Of a DNA stretch of 64,000 nt, positions 42,399 through 50,847 are shown one piece after another; the stretch's first letter is position 1; the number at the start of each line of letters is the position of its first letter. The stretch comes from Sphingomonas faeni. Its GTDB lineage: Bacteria; Pseudomonadota; Alphaproteobacteria; Sphingomonadales; Sphingomonadaceae. The stretch lies in assembly GCF_024273235.1 (NCBI RefSeq), contig NZ_JANBVH010000008.1, positions 1 to 64,000 of the forward strand. Direction: 5' to 3'. The notes under the pieces are model-generated. The model saw only the letters and a program-made list of their open reading frames with translations, did not search any database and was not told where the DNA came from. Made by a program: the position numbers and the translations under genes.

Positions 42399-42965
42399 AT
42401 GGACGCCTTGATGGCGGCATTCGTCGCGGCCGGGTTGGCGCAGGTCGGCGACCGAACCGCGTGGCTCGCCGCGATCCTGTCGGACCGGTACGCCAAGCCG
42501 GGACTGGTCATCCTGATGGCGGCCGTCGCGTTGCTCGCGGCGAGTGGGTTGGCGGCGACGCTGGGCGCCGTGATCGGACCCAAACTCGCGCCCAACGCGC
42601 AGCAACTGATGCTCGCGCTCGCGCTGCTGTTGCAGGGCGGCGGGTCGTTCTTTCCCGCCAAGGCGCCCGAGCGGTTGACCGGCTGGAAGATCGGCGCGCT
42701 CGCCACCACCGCACTCGGCCTCTTCATCCTCGCGTTCGGCGACGGCGTGCAGTTCATCGTCCTGACGCTCGCCGCCCGCTCGCCCGTCCCGGCGCTCGCC
42801 GCGATCGGCGCGACGATCGGCTCGCTGATCGTGATCGTCCCCGCCGCCCTGATGGGCGAGGCAGCGTGGCTGAAACTCCCGCTCAAGCCGGTCCGTATCG
42901 CCATCGGAATCGTGTTCGTGATCTTCGGCCTTGTCCTCGCGCTTGGTGCGCTACGGCTCGTTTGA
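42399..42965 (+). CDS. TMEM165/GDT1 (UPF0016) family membrane protein, altered motifs
   Basis: A 188-residue, six-helix protein in two homologous halves, the layout of GDT1-family cation (Mn2+/Ca2+) exporters. The family signature is E-x-G-D-(K/R)-(T/S), once per half. Here the first is AQVGDRT (Gln for Glu, about 14-20) and the second LAFGDGVQF (Phe for Glu, GVQ for KTQ, about 111-119). The helical layout and the two GD motifs support family membership, but loss of both glutamates makes ion transport uncertain. It follows the small 115-residue ORF by 3 bases and precedes dps. Confidence 0.8.
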   Translation: MDALMAAFVAAGLAQVGDRTAWLAAILSDRYAKPGLVILMAAVALLAASGLAATLGAVIGPKLAPNAQQLMLALALLLQGGGSFFPAKAPERLTGWKIGALATTALGLFILAFGDGVQFIVLTLAARSPVPALAAIGATIGSLIVIVPAALMGEAAWLKLPLKPVRIAIGIVFVIFGLVLALGALRLV

Positions 42966-43026
42966 CGCGAGGAGCATTTTCGCGTTCGGATCGTTTACGC
43001 AACGATCTTCAGAACCGGAGCTAGAC

Positions 43027-43524
43027 ATGGCCGACATCAATCCCGCCCTCGACACGCCGACCGACCTGCCGAGCAACAGCACCAAGTCGGTCGCCGACGC
43101 GCTGAACGCCGCGCTCGCCGATTGCTACGCGCTGTATCTCAAGACCAAGAACTTCCACTGGCACATGTCGGGGCCGCATTTCCGCGACTACCATCTGCTG
43201 CTCGACGACCAGTCCGCGCAGATCCTCGGCATCACCGACGCGATCGCGGAGCGCGTCCGGAAAACCGGCAACACGACGCTGCGCTCGATCGGCGATGTCT
43301 CGCGCCACCAGACGATCGCGGACAACGACATGGCGTTCGTCGGCGCGACCGAGATGCTCGCCGAACTGCGCGAGGACAATCTGAAGCTCGTCGAGCAGTT
43401 CCGCATCGTCAAGGATGCCGCCGACGCAGCCAAGGACAATGCCACCAGCGGCATCGTCGACGAATGGACCGACCATGCCGAGGAGCGCGCGTGGTTCCTG
43501 TTCGAGGCCAGCCGCAAGGGCTGA
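43027..43524 (+). CDS. dps: Dps family DNA-binding ferritin
   Basis: A 165-residue Dps protein: a four-helix bundle with the inter-subunit ferroxidase site in LKTKNFHWHMSGPHF (His) and YHLLLDDQSAQI (Asp/Glu region), and a positively charged, disordered N-terminal stretch of modest size. It oxidises Fe2+ with H2O2, stores iron and protects DNA in stationary phase. The ATG at 43027 has GGAG 6 bases ahead; an earlier in-frame ATG lacks support. A hairpin terminator lies about 200 bases downstream. Confidence 0.93.
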   Translation: MADINPALDTPTDLPSNSTKSVADALNAALADCYALYLKTKNFHWHMSGPHFRDYHLLLDDQSAQILGITDAIAERVRKTGNTTLRSIGDVSRHQTIADNDMAFVGATEMLAELREDNLKLVEQFRIVKDAADAAKDNATSGIVDEWTDHAEERAWFLFEASRKG

Positions 43525-43541
43525 GCCACGCGGACCTCACG

Positions 43542-43667
43542 ATCCTCCACCGCAAGGGGGAGGTGGCGCCTTTAGGCGACGGAGGGGGAGGACCACGCAA
43601 CCGATGTTTTCCTTACCTCCCCCTCCGTCTGGCAGGGGCCAGCCACCTCCCCCTGGCGGTGGAGGAT
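43542..43667. repeat. Family A palindromic element (copy 3)
   Basis: Arms CCTCCACCGCAAGGGGGAGG and CCTCCCCCTGGCGGTGGAGG, with interior GGCGCCTTTAGGCGACGGAGG then CTCCGTCTGGCAGGGGCC: same orientation as 3051. Follows dps. Confidence 0.92.
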
Positions 43668-43720
43668 CGTGAGGCCAGCCACCGCCGAAACGGTCGGCTG
43701 ACGGTAAGCCTCGAAGCGTA

Positions 43721-43758
43721 AAACGACCGTCGCCGGGACCACTCGGCGGCGGTCGTTT
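43721..43758. terminator. Hairpin terminator between dps and DNA ligase
   Basis: A 15-base stem AAACGACCGTCGCCG / CGGCGGCGGTCGTTT with one G-U type mismatch, 8-base loop and T-rich end. It lies 42 bases before the ligase start. Confidence 0.75.
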
Positions 43759-43799
43759 CGCATGTGCATCCCTTCGCGCGGCAGGCGCGTTGAACGACA

Positions 43800-45392
43800 A
43801 TGCACGCTTTCGCCGCCCTGCTCGACTCGCTCACCTATACCCGGTCGCGCAATGCGAAGTTGAAGCTGATCGCGGATTACCTGCGCGCAACGCCTGATCC
43901 GGATCGCGGCTGGGCGATGGCGGCACTGACCGGCGATCTCGATCTCAAGGGCGTGAAATCGGCGGTGATCCGCGGGTTGATCGAGGAGCGCGTCGATCCG
44001 GTGCTGTTCCGGATGAGCCGCGATTATGTCGGCGATACCGCGGAGACGGTCGCGTTGCTCTGGCCCGAACCGACGGTTCCGGTCGATCCCACCCCCTTGT
44101 CGATCACCGATGTCGTCGAGCGCTTGGCGGCCCTGTCGCGTGCCGATGCGCCGGGTGCGCTTGCGGACATGCTCGACCGGTCGGACGCCGAGGAACGGTT
44201 CGCGCTGCTCAAGATGGCGACCGGCGCGCTGCGAATCGGCGTGTCGGCGCGGTTGGCGAAGACCGCGCTCGCCGATGCGTTCGGGCTTGATGTCGATGCG
44301 GTCGAGGAAGTCTGGCACGGTCTCGATGCGCCGTATCCGAGCCTGTTCGCCTGGGCCGAGGGGACGGGCGAGCAACCGACGCCGGCCGACGTGCCCGTGT
44401 TCCGGCCATTCATGCTCGCGCATGGTTTGGAAGACCTCCGCGTCGATCTCGCCGACTATGCCGCTGAGTGGAAATGGGACGGCATCCGCGTCCAGATCGT
44501 CCACGTCGCGGGCGAAACGCGGCTCTACAGCCGCACCGGCGACGACGTGACGGGCAGCTTCCCCGAGATCGCCGCCGCGTTTCGGACGCCAGGCACGGTC
44601 GACGGCGAACTGCTGGTGAAGGGCGAGCATCAGGGCGGCACGCTGGAGGATGGCGGTGGGGCGGCGAGCTTCAACGCGTTGCAGCAGAGGCTTGGGCGCA
44701 AGACCGTCTCCGCCAAGATGCTGGCCGAGTATCCCGCGTTCGTCCGGCTGTACGACCTGCTGATCGACGGCGAGGAGGATCTGCGCGCACTGCCCTGGAC
44801 CGACCGCCGCGCGCGGCTGGAGGCGTTCGTGCCGCAGCTCGATCCCGAGCGGTTCGATCTCAGCGTAGTCATCGCCGCGGACGACTTCACCGCGTTGGAG
44901 GCGATCCGCGCCACCGCCCGCGATTCGGCGATCGAAGGCGTGATGCTCAAGCGTCGCGACTCGCCGTATGTCGGCGGGCGTCGCGCCGGGCTCTGGTACA
45001 AATGGAAGCGCGATCCGCTGACCGCCGATTGCGTGATGATGTACGCGCAGCGCGGCTCCGGGCGGCGCTCGTCCTATTATTCGGATTACACCTTCGGCTG
45101 TTGGACCGAGGAGGGCGAACTGCTCCCGGTCGGGAAGGCGTATTCCGGGATCACCGACGAAGAACTCAAGATGCTCGACAGCTTCGTCCGCAACCACACG
45201 CAGAACCGGTTCGGCCCGGTGCGCGAGGTGGAGAAGACGCTGGTGCTGGAGATCGCGTTCGATTCGCTGCACGATTCGAAGCGGCACAAATCGGGTGTCG
45301 CGATGCGCTTCCCCCGGATCGCGCGGATCAGGACCGACAAGCCCGCGGCGGAAGCGGACCGGATCGAGACGCTGAAGCGGATGATTACGTAA
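43800..45392 (+). CDS. ATP-dependent DNA ligase (Lhr/Exo-associated type)
   Basis: A 530-residue ATP-dependent ligase: an N-terminal DNA-binding domain (about 1-200), adenylation domain with motif I EWKWDGIRVQ (Lys 225 forms the AMP adduct), motif III-like YDLLIDGEEDLRALPW, motif IV IEGVMLKRRDSPY, motif V GLWYKWKRDP and an OB domain to the end. This is the ligase of the bacterial Lhr-Core/Exo/Lig/MPE repair gene set first described in Pseudomonas. In this window its usual partners are present but 10 kb away (MBL exonuclease at 55271, helicase at 57371), not adjacent. No NHEJ partners (Ku) are seen. Confidence 0.92.
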   Translation: MHAFAALLDSLTYTRSRNAKLKLIADYLRATPDPDRGWAMAALTGDLDLKGVKSAVIRGLIEERVDPVLFRMSRDYVGDTAETVALLWPEPTVPVDPTPLSITDVVERLAALSRADAPGALADMLDRSDAEERFALLKMATGALRIGVSARLAKTALADAFGLDVDAVEEVWHGLDAPYPSLFAWAEGTGEQPTPADVPVFRPFMLAHGLEDLRVDLADYAAEWKWDGIRVQIVHVAGETRLYSRTGDDVTGSFPEIAAAFRTPGTVDGELLVKGEHQGGTLEDGGGAASFNALQQRLGRKTVSAKMLAEYPAFVRLYDLLIDGEEDLRALPWTDRRARLEAFVPQLDPERFDLSVVIAADDFTALEAIRATARDSAIEGVMLKRRDSPYVGGRRAGLWYKWKRDPLTADCVMMYAQRGSGRRSSYYSDYTFGCWTEEGELLPVGKAYSGITDEELKMLDSFVRNHTQNRFGPVREVEKTLVLEIAFDSLHDSKRHKSGVAMRFPRIARIRTDKPAAEADRIETLKRMIT

Positions 45393-45463
45393 TCCGCCCG
45401 TCATCGAAGCGCGCGACCTGACCGGCTATCGCGCTCGAACCTGCTCCGCGTAAGGATCGCCTG

Positions 45464-46237
45464 GTGAAGAATACGAAGCATCCCCGCACGGTGGCGGCAC
45501 GGCGTTGGCGGCGCGGCGCGTGGGTGACCGGCATCCTCTCCGCGATCGTCGTATTGTTCGTGTACCTAGCGGGCTATTTCGACCGCGATCCCGTGCATGT
45601 GTATCCTGCCATCGGCGTCCATGCGGCGGGCGCACCGCCGATCGCCGTGGTCAATTTCTCGGGCGACATGGGGCTGCGCTTCCTGCTCGGCGCTTCTACG
45701 TCGCGTGGGCTGACGGAACACGGTATCCCGGTGGTCGGGATCACGACTCCGGCCCTGTTCGCGCGCTCTCGGACGCGCGGCGAACTCGATGCGATCGTCG
45801 CGGACGGGGTGCGGACGGCGCTGGCGCGGACCGGGGCGAAGCGGGTCGTGGTGATGGGGCAATCCTATGGCGCGGATATCGTCCAGACCGGGCTGGCCGA
45901 CCTGCCCGCGTCGTTGCGCGCGCGGGTCGCGGCGATCGTGTTGATCCTGCCGGGCGACACGGTCTTCTACCGTGCCGATCCTTCGGGACTGCTCTACGAC
46001 CATGGGACGCCGGACAGCATGGGGGCGACGACCGGCAACCGGCTGACTTGGGCGCCGCTCACCTGCATCTATGGGGTCGAAGAGACCGACAGCCTGTGTC
46101 CGCTGCTGACGGTGGCGAACGCGCGGAAGGTCGGGATGCCGGGCGGCCACAACATCCGCCACGATGCGGACGGGTTGCTGGCGCATGTTCTGGCGGCGAT
46201 CCAGGCGGTGGCACCGGAGGCTGGGCGGAAATCTTAG
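45464..46237 (+). CDS. AcvB/VirJ-like hydrolase
   Basis: A 257-residue alpha/beta-hydrolase with one N-terminal membrane anchor (GAWVTGILSAIVVLFVYLAGYF, about 18-39). The nucleophile elbow is MGQSYGADIVQTG (Ser 134), acidic residue near GVEETDSLCP and His in PGGHNIRHD. The domain matches VirJ/AcvB proteins; some AcvB proteins hydrolyse lysyl-phosphatidylglycerol, and are normally encoded beside its synthase (mprF/lpiA), which is not in this window. A GTG start at 45464 with AAGGA 7 bases upstream is used. Likely periplasmic domain. Role uncertain. Confidence 0.83.
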   Translation: MKNTKHPRTVAARRWRRGAWVTGILSAIVVLFVYLAGYFDRDPVHVYPAIGVHAAGAPPIAVVNFSGDMGLRFLLGASTSRGLTEHGIPVVGITTPALFARSRTRGELDAIVADGVRTALARTGAKRVVVMGQSYGADIVQTGLADLPASLRARVAAIVLILPGDTVFYRADPSGLLYDHGTPDSMGATTGNRLTWAPLTCIYGVEETDSLCPLLTVANARKVGMPGGHNIRHDADGLLAHVLAAIQAVAPEAGRKS

Positions 46238-46910
46238 GCCTGGGGTTTCAGGGTGCGGGTATGGCCAGCGTCGGCGACCCATAAGAGGCGGCGTGTCTAA
46301 CTCGATGCAACACGCCGCACTGCGCACTCCCGCCCTCGTCCCGGCCTCGTCTCGGCTCCGGCTCCATCCCTCACCATTAGCCCGGCCTAGGCTTCGACCC
46401 GAGTCCAGCTTCGGCTTTGACCCCAGTCCAGCTTCGGCCTTGGCTCCGAGCGATGTCGCGCCGCTGCCCGCTGCCCGTCCCCCTCGACCGTCATCCCAGC
46501 GAAAGCTGGGATCTCCCCGTGTGGGACACCCCGCCCGCCAAACCGGGATACCCCAGCTTTCGCCGGGGTGACGGATGGGGGAAGCTGGGTGGCTGGGTGG
46601 CTGGGTGGCTGGGTGGCTGGATGGCTGGATGGCTGGAGGCTGCGGTCGCCGCTGTGGCCGCAGTAACCCCAGCAGCTGTCGGAAATGGCCACGACCGAAT
46701 GAAGTGAAGAAACGGAAGAGGCAGGGACGTCGGCGCAGTCGTGGCGACGCGCGAGGTTGGGGGCTCGTATCGAGGTCGGCGTACCCGGCGTCAGCGTCGC
46801 AGTTCCGACCCCAGCGCCGCGTGTTCTCCCGCGAAGGCGAGAGGCCAGTCTGGGCTCCCGCCTTCGCGGGAGAACAAGAGAGAGGGGAGCGGACGGCGCA
46901 AAGGACCGGA
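46238..46910. other. 673-base gene-free region with repeats
   Basis: Between two converging genes. It contains a degenerate GC-rich stretch of TCCAGCTTCGGC units (about 46395-46440), a family C element (46488-46575), an 8-bp tandem array (46584-46639) and a family D element (about 46823-46876). I find no convincing ORF. Confidence 0.8.
46584..46639. repeat. 8-bp tandem repeat (GCTGGGTG)n
   Basis: Seven consecutive 8-base units: four GCTGGGTG, two GCTGGATG, one GCTGGAGG. It lies in the gap between converging genes, so changes in unit number would not alter a reading frame. Useful as a strain marker. Confidence 0.92.
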
Positions 46911-47696
46911 CTATTGCGGCGTGGCGGCGATCTTGATCTCGAACAGCGTGGGCCAGTATTTGCCCGTCACGAACAGCCGGTCCGCCTTCGCGTCCCAGGC
47001 AATGCCATTCAGCACCGCCTCGCGGTCGGTCGCGGCGATCTCGGCGACCAGCGGGCGCAGGTCGATCACCGCGGTGACCTTGCCGGTTGCCGGATCGATG
47101 CGGACCAGGAAGCCGGTGTGCCAGACGTTGGCCAGCAACGCGCCGTGGACGTATTCGAGTTCATTGATGTCGCGTAGCGGGCGACCGTCGATCGTCACCG
47201 CGACACGCTTGCGCTCGGCCAAGGTAACCGGATCGCGGACGATGATGTCGGCACTGCCGTCGGACTGGAGCAGCGAGACGCCATCGCTCGTCAGTCCCCA
47301 GCCTTCGCCGGTGTAGCGGTTCTGGCCCTTTGGCTTTAGCGTGCGGATGTCCCAGCGGTGGGCTATGCCGTCGTGCCAGGTGAGGCTGACCAGTTGGTCC
47401 TTCCACAGCGCTAGGCCTTCGCCGAACTGTGCGGGATCGATTCGCGCCTTGGCGAGAATCTTGCCGTCCTTGAGCGAGACGCGGCGAACGTCGGATTGGC
47501 GTTCCTGGCCGGTGCTCTCGTACAGCGCGCCGTCGTGCCAGAGCAGCCCCTCGGTGAACGCGGTGCGGTCGTGCGGGTAGCGCGCGACGATCGTCGCCGA
47601 CAATACCGGCACGCGCGTCTGCGTAGGTGCTGCGGAAACGAGAACGGCCGGTCCCGCCAAAGCGAGACCGGCCGCAATCGTCATCCTACCGAACAC
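46911..47696 (-). CDS. Glutaminyl-peptide cyclotransferase (plant/bacterial type)
   Basis: A 261-residue secreted beta-propeller enzyme that converts N-terminal glutamine to pyroglutamate. A signal peptide of about 20 residues (ending VSAAP) precedes family blocks YPHDRTAFTEGLLWHDGALYESTG, GLALWKDQLVSLTW, GEGWGLTSDGVSLLQSDGS, ELEYVHGALLANVWHT and VLNGIAWDAKADRLFVTGKYWP, which are the repeated blades of this family (PF05096 type). Start is GTG 47696; ATG 47684 is possible but leaves fewer positive charges. Converges with the VirJ-like gene across the repeat region. Confidence 0.88.
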   Translation of the reverse strand: MFGRMTIAAGLALAGPAVLVSAAPTQTRVPVLSATIVARYPHDRTAFTEGLLWHDGALYESTGQERQSDVRRVSLKDGKILAKARIDPAQFGEGLALWKDQLVSLTWHDGIAHRWDIRTLKPKGQNRYTGEGWGLTSDGVSLLQSDGSADIIVRDPVTLAERKRVAVTIDGRPLRDINELEYVHGALLANVWHTGFLVRIDPATGKVTAVIDLRPLVAEIAATDREAVLNGIAWDAKADRLFVTGKYWPTLFEIKIAATPQ

Positions 47697-47716
47697 GGTC
47701 GGACCAGTCAGCTGGA

Positions 47717-48571
47717 TCAGCCGCCTGCGCTCAGGTTCACCGCTGCGTACTTGCCGCGACGATCGACCTCGAGCTCGAACTCGAGCTTGTCGCCCTCGTT
47801 CAGCGTCGCCATGCCGGCGCGTTCCACGGCCGAGATGTGGACGAAGGCGTCAGGCTGTCCGTCGTCGCGCTGGATGAAGCCGAAGCCCTTCATCGCGTTG
47901 AAGAACTTGACCGTACCGGTCGCCTTCTCGCCGGTGAGCTGACGCTGTGCGCCACCTGCACCACCGTCACGGTCGCCACCACGGGGCGCGCCCGGGCCGG
48001 CATCACGGTCACGCGGCGGGCCACGATCGGTGACGGCCATCGGCTCGCCGTCGATCTTGAGGTCGGTCGCCGAGATACGGCCACCGCGATCGACGAGCGT
48101 GAAGCCGAGCGGCTGACCCTCGGCGAGTGCGACCATGCCGGCCTGCTCGACTGCGCTGATGTGGACGAACACGTCCTCGCCGCCGTCATCGCGAACGACG
48201 AAGCCGAAGCCCTTCTGTGCGTTGAAGAACTTTACGACGCCCGTGCCTTCGCCGACAACCTGGGGAGGCATGCCGCGACCACCGCCGCCGCCGCCGCCGC
48301 CCGAGAAGCCGCCGCCACCGCCGCCGCCGCGGTAACCACCGCCGCCGCCGCCGCCGCCGAAGCTGCTGCCGCCGCCGCCGTAGCTGCTGCCACCGCCGCC
48401 ACCGTAGCTCGAGCCACCGCCGCCGCCATAGCTGCTGCCGCCGCCGAACCGGTCGCCGCCGCCACCAAAGCTGCTGCCGCCGCCGAACTCGTTGTCGCCG
48501 CCGCCGAAGCTGTCGCGCTTATCGCGGCCACGCCCGCCACGGTTCCCGCGGCCACCTTTATCGAAACCCAT
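47717..48571 (-). CDS. Double cold-shock-domain protein with long glycine-rich region
   Basis: A 284-residue protein. Residues 1-100 are a low-complexity region of (F/Y/S)GGGG units with RGRDKRDS at the start. CSD1 spans about 107-173 (RNP1 KGFGFV, RNP2 VFVHIS) and CSD2 about 217-283 (KGFGFI, AFVHIS), joined by a polar Arg/Gly/Asp linker. Two cold-shock domains bind single-stranded RNA or DNA; the glycine-rich part resembles plant glycine-rich RNA-binding proteins. Start at 48571, since a longer in-frame start would read into the 5' leader. A hairpin lies in that leader at 48658-48689. Confidence 0.9.
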   Translation of the reverse strand: MGFDKGGRGNRGGRGRDKRDSFGGGDNEFGGGSSFGGGGDRFGGGSSYGGGGGSSYGGGGGSSYGGGGSSFGGGGGGGGYRGGGGGGGFSGGGGGGGGRGMPPQVVGEGTGVVKFFNAQKGFGFVVRDDGGEDVFVHISAVEQAGMVALAEGQPLGFTLVDRGGRISATDLKIDGEPMAVTDRGPPRDRDAGPGAPRGGDRDGGAGGAQRQLTGEKATGTVKFFNAMKGFGFIQRDDGQPDAFVHISAVERAGMATLNEGDKLEFELEVDRRGKYAAVNLSAGG

Positions 48572-48890
48572 AAGCTCTGTTCGTCTTCCCGGTTCGCCCG
48601 CAAATTTCTCAAAACCCTTGTGCCGGACGACGAACGCAGGTTTTCCAGCGCGAAACCTTTTGCGCCTTGAGGGGACCCTTAGCGCAAAATACAAGCCGTC
48701 GCGAATAGATTCTGATCCGAAGACGCCTGATTTGGATCGATACTGACGCAAGTGTCGCTCGCGAGCCACGACTCGTCGCAAGGTCGGCACCCAAGCCATC
48801 TTATCGCCCGATTCGACGGCGCAGCCCAATATAGGGCCATTCACCATAGGGCCATTGAGCGTTGCGCCGCGGACCGCTACGGCCACCGTC
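48572..48890. promoter_or_regulatory. Divergent 319-base leader/promoter region of csp and rnd
   Basis: Gene-free. On the csp side an inverted repeat TTTTGCGC / GCGCAAAA (48658-48689) with an inner AGGG/CCCT could form a leader hairpin in the cold-shock mRNA, 87 bases before the ATG. On the rnd side ATAGGGCCATT is directly repeated (48831-48841 and 48846-48856). No clear promoter box is called. Confidence 0.55.
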
Positions 48891-49511
48891 ATGACAGTTC
48901 ATCTCCACGAAGGCGACATTCCCGCCGATCTGTTCGCGGCCGGCGCCGCGATCGCCGTCGATACCGAGACGATGGGGCTCATCACCCCGCGCGACCGGCT
49001 GTGCCTGGTCCAGCTGTCGGACGGCGGCCCGGACGAGCATCTCGTCCGCTTCGCCGCGGGTGCGGGCTACGACGCGCCCAATCTGAAGGCGCTGCTGGCC
49101 GACCCGGCGCGCGTGAAACTCTATCATTTCGGTCGATTCGATATCGCCGCGGTCCAGCATTATCTCGGCGTGGTCGCCGCGCCGGTCTATTGCACCAAGA
49201 TCGCGTCGCGGCTGGTGCGGACCTATACCGACCGCCACGGCCTGAAGGAGCTGGTCCGCGAACTGCTCGGCCAGGATATCTCGAAGCAGCAGCAATCGTC
49301 CGACTGGGGCAGCCCCGAACTGTCGGAGGCGCAGAAGGATTATGCGGCGTCCGACGTGCGCTTTCTCCACCGGTTGCGCGCCGAACTCGACAAGCGCCTG
49401 ATTCGCGAGGGCCGGATGGAGCTCGCACAGGCCTGCTTCGACTTCCTGCCGACTCGCGCCGCGCTCGATCTTGCCGGCTGGCCCGAGATCGATATCTTCG
49501 CCCACGCATGA
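48891..49511 (+). CDS. Ribonuclease D family 3'-5' exonuclease
   Basis: A 206-residue DEDDy exonuclease: motif I VDTETMGL (Asp 24, Glu 26), motif II KLYHFGRFDIAAV (Asp), motif III YAASDVRFLHRL (Tyr and Asp). It lacks the HRDC domains of full-length E. coli Rnd, so it is the short form found upstream of lptC in alphaproteobacteria. Trims RNA 3' ends. I start at 48891 (MTVHLHEGDIP) since an earlier in-frame ATG adds residues not typical of the family. The stop overlaps the lptC start (ATGA). Confidence 0.9.
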   Translation: MTVHLHEGDIPADLFAAGAAIAVDTETMGLITPRDRLCLVQLSDGGPDEHLVRFAAGAGYDAPNLKALLADPARVKLYHFGRFDIAAVQHYLGVVAAPVYCTKIASRLVRTYTDRHGLKELVRELLGQDISKQQQSSDWGSPELSEAQKDYAASDVRFLHRLRAELDKRLIREGRMELAQACFDFLPTRAALDLAGWPEIDIFAHA

Positions 49512-50164
49512 CCCAGATACCGGCGCCCTCCCCGACTGCTCGCCGTGCGCGCACCGCACGGCAGGATTGGGCCGCGCCCGGTGGCAGTCACGATCGCTTC
49601 GTGGCGATCGCCCGCGTCGCGCTGCCGACGGCGATCGGCGTGCTGGCGGCGTTCCTGGTGATGGCGCCGCTGACCGCTGGCGGCGACGTGTCGTTCCTGC
49701 TCGACAAGAACAAGGTCGAGGTCGCGCAGGAGCGGATGAAGATCCAGGCGGCACGCTATCGCGGCGAGGACAGCAAGGGCCAGTCCTTCACGCTCGACGC
49801 GAAGTCCGCGATCCAGAAGAGCTCGGCCGAGCCGATCGTCCAGCTCAACCAGCTCGCGGCGCAGATCCAGCTGACCGACGGCCCCGCCAACATCAAGGCG
49901 AACACCGGTCGCTACGACATGGACACCGAGAAGGTGCAGCTGTTCGGCCCGCTGAACGCCACCGCGGCGGGCGGCTACGACCTGAAGACGACCAACGCGA
50001 CGATCGACATGAAGGCACGCACGCTCGAAAGCGGTGGTGCCGCGACCGGCACCGTCCAGCAGGGGACGTTCAGCGCCAACAAGCTGCGCGCCAACCTCGA
50101 GGAGCGAACCGTGACGCTCGATGGCAATGCCCGCTTGCGGATCATCCCCAGAGGGCCGAAATAA
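49508..50164 (+). CDS. lptC: LPS export system protein LptC
   Basis: A 218-residue bitopic protein: an N-terminal cytosolic tail, one helix (IGVLAAFLVMAPLTAGGDVSF, about 53-73) and a periplasmic beta-jellyroll with KTTNATIDMKARTLESG and NKLRANLEERTVTLDGNARL near the end. It links LptB2FG to LptA in transport of the outer-membrane glycolipid. Overlaps rnd at its start and lies 5 bases before lptA. The sequence is poorly conserved in general, so gene order (rnd-lptC-lptA-lptB-rpoN) is strong support. Confidence 0.9.
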   Translation: MTQIPAPSPTARRARTARQDWAAPGGSHDRFVAIARVALPTAIGVLAAFLVMAPLTAGGDVSFLLDKNKVEVAQERMKIQAARYRGEDSKGQSFTLDAKSAIQKSSAEPIVQLNQLAAQIQLTDGPANIKANTGRYDMDTEKVQLFGPLNATAAGGYDLKTTNATIDMKARTLESGGAATGTVQQGTFSANKLRANLEERTVTLDGNARLRIIPRGPK

Positions 50165-50169
50165 CCGCC

Positions 50170-50718
50170 ATGCGCGCCACTCACTTATTCGCAGCCTTGT
50201 CTGCCGTCCTGCTCTCCACGACCGCGGTCGCGCAGCAGTCGCACAATTCCAACGCCCCGATCGATTTCGGTGCGGATCACATCGAGCTTCAGGACAAGGC
50301 GAACCGCGCCATCCTGTCGGGCAACGTCGCGGTCAAGCAGGCCGAGATGACGCTCAATTCGGCGCGGATGACGGTCGCCTATACCGGCCAGGTGATCGGC
50401 GGGAACCCGCAGGTCTCACGGCTCGACGCGTCGGGCGGCGTGATCGTCAAGCGTCCCGACCAGACCGCGCGCAGCCAGTATGCGATCTACGACCTCAACC
50501 GCCGCGTCATCACGATGCTCGGCGCGGTCACGCTGACGCAGGCGGGCAATACCGTGAATGGCGGGCGCCTGACGATGAACCTCGACACCGGACGTTCGGT
50601 GATCGACGGTTCGTCGGTCGCCGGGGGCAGCGCCGCAGGATCGGCCGCGAGCGGGGGCACCGTGACGCAGACCGGCGGTCGCGTGACCGGCACCTTCTCG
50701 GTCCCCAAGCGCAACTGA
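50170..50718 (+). CDS. lptA: LPS export system protein LptA
   Basis: A 182-residue periplasmic protein with a signal peptide (ends TTAVAQ) and OstA/LptA beta-taco repeats (PIDFGADHIELQDKANRAI, LSGNVAVKQAEMTL, GGVIVKRPDQTARSQYAIYD). It forms the periplasmic bridge for lipid transfer from LptC to LptD. A Gly/Ala/Ser-rich tail (about 150-170, AGGSAAGSAASGG) is unusual for LptA and may be a flexible end. Starts 5 bases after lptC. Confidence 0.92.
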   Translation: MRATHLFAALSAVLLSTTAVAQQSHNSNAPIDFGADHIELQDKANRAILSGNVAVKQAEMTLNSARMTVAYTGQVIGGNPQVSRLDASGGVIVKRPDQTARSQYAIYDLNRRVITMLGAVTLTQAGNTVNGGRLTMNLDTGRSVIDGSSVAGGSAAGSAASGGTVTQTGGRVTGTFSVPKRN

Positions 50719-50847
50719 CGCGCGAGCGTACCGCAGGGGCTTCCCTCCGGCGGCGCGCTCATGCATGTTTCCTGCCAAACCCCCGAGGTTCGGCGACACC
50801 TTCAACGCCGAGCGGTCGGCGACTGACTTTTGCGAGGGCCTGATCCC

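Noticed and set aside
46584..46639. Tandem array as a phase-variation switch
   Set aside because: It lies after the stops of both flanking genes, so unit changes cannot alter a frame or a promoter I can identify.
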